From: an uncultured Clostridia bacterium
Lineage (GTDB): Bacteria; Bacillota; Clostridia; Oscillospirales; Ruminococcaceae
Reading direction: 5' to 3'
Length of the DNA stretch: 9,541 bases
Assembly: GCA_947385505.1 (NCBI GenBank)
Contig: CANDLP010000059.1
Location: 1-9,541 of the forward strand
In this document: positions 6,915 to 9,541 of the stretch, one piece after another
Layout of the letters: every line of letters begins with the position of its first letter
Position numbering within the stretch: the stretch's first letter is position 1
Translations under genes and position numbers: made by a program
The notes under the pieces: model-generated
What the model saw: the letters and a program-made list of their open reading frames with translations, nothing else
Told to the model about the DNA's origin: nothing
Databases searched by the model: none

Positions 6915-7775
6915 ATGAAAGGCGGGACAAAAGTGAACATATCTGATCTTAAGGAAAACGCGAAGCATGGTACGGATTCGTTTCCTGTGGCGTTATACGA
7001 TTCTTATTGGCCTATAACGCATCAGTGGCATAACGAGGATGAATTTATATATATGATAGAGGGGGAAGCGGAATACAATATAAACGGAAGGCGAATTTTG
7101 CTGAGGGAGGGGAGCTGTGCTTTTTGCGGGGGATTTAAGCTTCATTCCATGATGACAAAGGGAGAAGGGAAAGTACATTTTATGGCGCTTCTCTGCAATC
7201 GTTCTTATTTTTTTGCGGCGGAGGATGTATGCAATAAATATTTCGACAGAGATATACAAAGCCTTTTCCGAGACGGCATATCGGAGGAAATGATTATTAT
7301 TGAAAAGGTAAAAAGCGTGTGCGGTCTTATGGAGGAAGAGCCGTTCGGATATGAAATGAAGGTGAAAAAAACACTGATCGACATTTACCTGACAATAGCG
7401 GAAAAGGGAATGTTTGAACACGACACTGCTCCCTCAGGAATTCCGCCGAAAAATATACTGTCCGCAATAGAGTATATACACACCAATTTCCCCCAAAAAA
7501 TATATATTTGTCAGTTGGCGGAGCTGACAGGTTACAGCTCGGTTTATTTTGAGGAATTTTTTAAAGCGTATATGGGAAAAACGCCGTCGGAATATATAAT
7601 GCTGTACAGACTCGATGCGGCAAAAAAGCTTCTTGGCGAAACGGATATGAGCGTTACTGAGATAGCTCAAAGCTGCGGTTTCACAAATGTGAGCTATTTC
7701 ATTAGAAGTTTTAAAAAGGCGTACAGAACTACGCCTTATGGATACAAAAAAAATATGGAGCAGCAGCTTGTATAA
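6915..7775 (+). CDS. AraC-family transcriptional regulator with cupin-type sensor domain
   Basis: Predicted sugar-responsive DNA-binding regulator of 286 residues. The N-terminal cupin-like domain (about 20-100) shows HQWHNEDEFIYMIEGEAEY (36-54), the usual ligand-pocket opening of AraC/RhaS-type proteins. The C-terminal AraC domain (about 180-280) has two helix-turn-helix units: first about 197-217 (YICQLAELTGYSSVYFEEFF), second about 246-268 (SVTEIAQSCGFTNVSYFIRSFK), followed by the conserved YRTTPYGY. ATG 6915 follows AAAAAGG at short spacing. GTG 6933 is a plausible alternative start, six bases after the SD-like AGGCGGG, and would remove six residues. It is divergent from the GH31 gene, and the promoters overlap. 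Activation of GH31, and possibly GH2 and mannanase, is inferred from position only. Confidence 0.9.
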   Translation: MKGGTKVNISDLKENAKHGTDSFPVALYDSYWPITHQWHNEDEFIYMIEGEAEYNINGRRILLREGSCAFCGGFKLHSMMTKGEGKVHFMALLCNRSYFFAAEDVCNKYFDRDIQSLFRDGISEEMIIIEKVKSVCGLMEEEPFGYEMKVKKTLIDIYLTIAEKGMFEHDTAPSGIPPKNILSAIEYIHTNFPQKIYICQLAELTGYSSVYFEEFFKAYMGKTPSEYIMLYRLDAAKKLLGETDMSVTEIAQSCGFTNVSYFIRSFKKAYRTTPYGYKKNMEQQLV

Positions 7776-7892
7776 GGGTAAGTTTTTATTTAGGGGGGAC
7801 TGCATTGTTATGAAATTTTGATGATGTGAATGTGAAAAATATATCAAGAAGATTATTAAATTACAGTTTTTGTGTATTAAAATATTTACTTT

Positions 7893-7904
7893 GTTGTCGA
7901 AAAA
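7893..7904 (+). promoter_or_regulatory. Spo0A-box-like site upstream of the spo0A-like gene's promoter
   Basis: GTTGTCGAAAAA matches the B. subtilis 0A-box consensus (core TGNCGAA, extended TTTGTCGAAAAA) at 11 of 12 positions, with a perfect TGTCGAA core at 7895-7901. It is centred about 84 bases upstream of the predicted start near 7982. A short motif can occur by chance in AT-rich DNA; the location before a Spo0A-family gene raises the odds. Confidence 0.45.
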
Positions 7905-7946
7905 AAATATTTTTTTTAGATTTATGCTAATTTTATTCATTTTTAC

Positions 7947-7975
7947 TTGCTATTTAGCGCTTTATGTGATATACT
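7947..7975 (+). promoter_or_regulatory. Candidate promoter for the Spo0A-like gene, with long leader
   Basis: TTGCTA (7947-7952), 17-base spacer, TATACT (7970-7975) preceded by TGA, giving an extended -10. If used, transcription starts near 7982 and the leader to ATG 8374 is about 390 nt, including the 19-bp inverted repeat. A second promoter closer to the gene cannot be excluded. Confidence 0.45.
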
Positions 7976-8102
7976 ATTATGTGAATAATACGTTAAATAA
8001 TACGCGCCGCTGCTGGAAACTGATGGGCTTAACAAGTGTACGTTATCCTATGTATAGCACAATCGTTTTTTAAAATCAGTATTCACAGGATATTGTACTC
8101 GT

Positions 8103-8178
8103 TTTTTAGCAAATTTTGTCGATAAATGCGCTAAAATTTTTTAACATGAGACATCAATACGACAAATTTTGCTAAAAA
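8103..8178. repeat. 19-bp perfect inverted repeat, 38-nt spacer, with Spo0A-box-like inner ends
   Basis: TTTTTAGCAAATTTTGTCG (8103-8121) is the exact reverse complement of 8160-8178. The inner end of the left arm continues as TTTGTCGATAAA (8115-8126), 11 of 12 against the extended 0A-box consensus. The right arm, read on the minus strand, gives TTTGTCGTATTG (8166-8155), a weaker match. As RNA it would form one long AU-rich hairpin; as DNA it offers two facing protein sites. No coding capacity and no transposase are seen. Confidence 0.6.
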
Positions 8179-8204
8179 TCTCTTTAAGGCAATGACGCAA
8201 AAAG

Positions 8205-8232
8205 CTGAACGCAGGCTGCGCAGTTAGTTTTT
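8205..8232 (+). terminator. Small hairpin with T-tract in the leader
   Basis: CTG-AA-CGCA, loop GGC, TGCG-CAG (8205-8223) followed by TTAG and five Ts (8228-8232). It could be a weak terminator or attenuator in the leader of the Spo0A-like gene, or one stem of a larger structure. The stem is short and has a two-base bulge. Confidence 0.3.
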
Positions 8233-8234
8233 AT

Positions 8235-8286
8235 GTTTGCTTGCCGAAAACGAAGCGTATCCGGTTTTGTGTACGGGCCGGCAAAC
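8235..8286 (+). promoter_or_regulatory. Leader inverted repeat that can pair with the SD region
   Basis: TTGCCG (8241-8246) is complementary to CGGCAA (8279-8284), and GTTTGC (8235-8240) to GCAAAC (8281-8286). The same left arm can also pair with GGCAAAC at 8365-8371, which includes the last G's of the ribosome binding site, and TTGCC with GGCAA at 8188-8192. The alternatives are mutually exclusive, as in a switch, but the pairings are short. Confidence 0.3.
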
Positions 8287-8373
8287 GAACGATTCAGATT
8301 TAACGTTTTATTTTATAGGCTGCTTCAGCGCATGGGATTTTATTTTTGACCAAAAACTAAGAGAGGCAAACAG

Positions 8374-9165
8374 ATGGACATTTTAAGAATTCTGATAGGA
8401 AACGATATTCCCGATCAGGGAATGCAGTGGGCAAACACTTTCAAATCCGCGGGAGCTTTCGCGGTGACAAGAAAAGCTGACGGACCGAGTTTGCTTCAGT
8501 ACATAAAGGATTCAATTATTCCCGATGTAATAATTATTGAAGCAAAAATGCCGGGTCTTGACGCGATAGGATTTATCAAAGAACTTAAAAAATTAGGAAA
8601 GCTTCCCGTTATTATTGTAACAGCGGAAAGCGAAATGGTTTCCGTCAGGGAAGAGGCGATATACCTTGGCGCAGGCGATTTTTTGGTAAAGCCCTTCGAC
8701 GTTAATAAGCTCATAAAGTGTATTTCCGACGCGGGTAAGCGAATAGGAGCGTTCAATAACGATTTCGGAGTTCTTAAGGAGAAACCTTCAAGGGAAGATC
8801 TGGAGTATATTGTTACCGATATTATGCACTTGATGGGAATACCCGCTAACTTAAAGGGCTATTATTACTTAAGATACGCAATTATGATATGTGTTGAAAA
8901 TACTCAAATGCTTACCAGTGTGACAAGGCTTCTTTATCCCACTGTCGCCGCCGAGTTCAAGACAACACCCACTCGCGTTGAGCGGGCGCTGAGAAGCGTT
9001 ATTGAACTGGTATGGGAGAAAGGAAATACAGAAATTTTAAACACATATTTCGGACACCCCATAAGAAATACCGGAGGAAAACCGTCAAATTCGGAGTTTA
9101 TCGCTCTTATTTCGGATGAGCTGCGTATTCGTATGAAAACATCGGGACGTATGATCAGACTTTGA
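8374..9165 (+). CDS. Spo0A-like response regulator with degenerate receiver (Glu at phosphoacceptor site)
   Basis: DNA-binding regulator of the Spo0A family, 263 residues, close to Spo0A length (267 in B. subtilis). The N-terminal receiver spans about 3-120. Its conserved Lys106 (LVKPFD) and Thr83 (VTAES) are present, but the phosphoacceptor aspartate is replaced by Glu56 in IIIEAKMPGLD, and the acidic pair reads Asn10-Asp11. A Spo0A C-terminal domain covers about 141-256, with GIPANLKGYYYLRYAI (155-170), the recognition region TTPTRVERALRSVIELVW (197-214) and the family hallmark KPSNSEFIA (236-244). The receiver is thus probably not switched by normal phosphorylation, while DNA binding should be intact. 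The start is supported by GAGAGG seven bases upstream. A methyltransferase gene follows 16 bases after the stop, probably co-transcribed. The degenerate receiver makes it unlikely to be the orthologous Spo0A; spore-pathway neighbours such as spoIVB are not seen here. Confidence 0.88.
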   Translation: MDILRILIGNDIPDQGMQWANTFKSAGAFAVTRKADGPSLLQYIKDSIIPDVIIIEAKMPGLDAIGFIKELKKLGKLPVIIVTAESEMVSVREEAIYLGAGDFLVKPFDVNKLIKCISDAGKRIGAFNNDFGVLKEKPSREDLEYIVTDIMHLMGIPANLKGYYYLRYAIMICVENTQMLTSVTRLLYPTVAAEFKTTPTRVERALRSVIELVWEKGNTEILNTYFGHPIRNTGGKPSNSEFIALISDELRIRMKTSGRMIRL

Positions 9166-9168
9166 TAA

Positions 9169-9175
9169 AGAGAGG
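9169..9175 (+). promoter_or_regulatory. Ribosome binding site of the methyltransferase gene
   Basis: AGAGAGG, six bases before ATG 9182. The sequence AGAGAGGCAA is identical to that before the Spo0A-like gene (8360-8369), so both genes appear to be translated with similar initiation signals. Confidence 0.65.
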
Positions 9176-9181
9176 CAATAA

Positions 9182-9541
9182 ATGGAAAATCCTTGGGAAA
9201 AAATATTGCTTTCGGATTATGAAAAGCATATGGGTTATAAAAAGGTCGGACAGCTTCAGCTTCTTAATTCTCTAATGAAAGATCAGCTTAACAAATATCC
9301 TGTATGTACCGCAATGATATTGGGCGTTGCTGGGGGCAACGGTCTTGAGCATATTAAAAAAGAAAAATTCAAAAAGGTCTACGGTATCGATGTGAATCGG
9401 GAGTACCTAACGGAATGCCGCTCAAGGTATGAGCATATAAGCGATATATTGGAGTGTCTTTGTATTGATCTTACGGATAAAAATGCTGTCGTTCCCGAAG
9501 CGGAGATGGTAATAGCCGACCTTTTGATAGAATACATAGGG
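9182..9541 (+). CDS. Class I SAM-dependent methyltransferase, 3' end outside window
   Basis: The first 120 residues of a cytoplasmic protein with a Rossmann-type methyltransferase fold are visible. The SAM-binding glycine-rich motif I is MILGVAGGNGLEHI (about residues 45-58). The acidic end of strand 2 is VYGIDVN (about 67-73), whose Asp would bind the ribose hydroxyls. CIDLTD (about 94-99) and MVIADLLIEYIG (about 109-120) match the later strands of the fold. The protein starts MENPWEKILLSDYEKHM. The substrate is unknown; nothing seen so far marks it as an RNA, protein or small-molecule enzyme. ATG 9182 follows a good SD sequence and lies 16 bases after the stop of the Spo0A-like gene, so the two very likely form an operon. 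The gene continues beyond the window. Confidence 0.8.
   Translation, partial: MENPWEKILLSDYEKHMGYKKVGQLQLLNSLMKDQLNKYPVCTAMILGVAGGNGLEHIKKEKFKKVYGIDVNREYLTECRSRYEHISDILECLCIDLTDKNAVVPEAEMVIADLLIEYIG

Larger units (their letters stand above)
7776..8373. other. 598-bp AT-rich gap without a convincing gene; regulatory region
   Basis: No open frame here has a start with a ribosome binding site. The longest (7870-8073, from TTG) encodes a hydrophobic 67-residue peptide in very AT-rich DNA and is not called. The stretch holds a promoter candidate (7947-7975), three sequences like the Spo0A box, a 19-bp inverted repeat (8103-8178) and small GC-richer hairpins (8205-8223, 8235-8286) before the regulator gene. 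No clear terminator follows the AraC gene. Confidence 0.6.

Noticed and set aside
7249..7255. A TTCGACA (reverse 0A-box core) inside the AraC coding sequence
   Set aside because: A 7-base core is expected about once by chance in a window this size, and this one is within a coding region away from any promoter.
7870..8073. Small hydrophobic 67-residue frame in the gap after the AraC gene
   Set aside because: It starts at TTG without an SD sequence, the internal ATG at 7924 also lacks one, and its hydrophobicity follows from T-rich DNA. It also overlaps the candidate promoter at 7947-7975.
8186..8250. Possible c-di-GMP-I (GEMM) riboswitch, suggested by GGCAA, GACGCAAA-AGC and TTGCCGAAAA in order
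   Set aside because: The hairpin that normally separates GGCAAA from GACGCAAAGC is missing and the 3' receptor region does not fit. A covariance-model search would settle it; a significant hit would overturn this rejection.

Overview
The window looks like chromosome of an anaerobic, plant-fibre-degrading Clostridia species, probably close to Ruminococcus/Oscillospiraceae. The pointers are a Spo0A-type DNA-binding domain (endospore-forming Firmicutes lineage), a lipoprotein mannanase with a Ser/Thr/Glu-rich linker, AT-rich intergenic DNA, SD sequences of the AGAAAGG/GAGAGG type and TTGACA-17-TATAAT promoters. The assignment is an inference from style and gene families; no rRNA or other phylogenetic marker is present.

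Layout from left to right: a GNAT acetyltransferase cut by the left edge (+); a 16-bp inverted repeat in the gap between convergent genes; a GH26 beta-mannanase lipoprotein (-); a compact divergent promoter whose two -35 boxes are the two arms of one palindrome; a cytoplasmic GH2 beta-glycosidase (+); a 181-bp hairpin-rich element bounded by 14-bp inverted repeats; a cytoplasmic GH31 alpha-glycosidase (-); overlapping divergent promoters; an AraC-family regulator (+); about 600 bp without a convincing gene, holding a promoter candidate, Spo0A-box-like sequences and a 19-bp inverted repeat; a Spo0A-like regulator whose receiver has Glu at the phosphoacceptor position (+); and the start of a SAM-dependent methyltransferase (+), cut by the right edge.

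The central part (about 0.9-7.8 kb) reads as a small hemicellulose-use locus. The surface-anchored mannanase would cut polysaccharide outside the cell, and the two cytoplasmic exo-type enzymes would trim imported oligosaccharides. The AraC regulator, divergent from the GH31 gene, is the natural candidate regulator. The GH2 plus GH31 pair would fit side-chain removal from xyloglucan (beta-galactosidase plus alpha-xylosidase) or from galactomannan (beta-mannosidase plus alpha-galactosidase); sequence alone does not settle this. No transporter is in the window.

The right part (7.8-9.5 kb) is the least ordinary. A Spo0A paralogue that probably cannot be phosphorylated in the usual way sits in a probable two-gene operon with a methyltransferase, behind a long structured upstream region that carries sequences resembling its own family's DNA-binding site.
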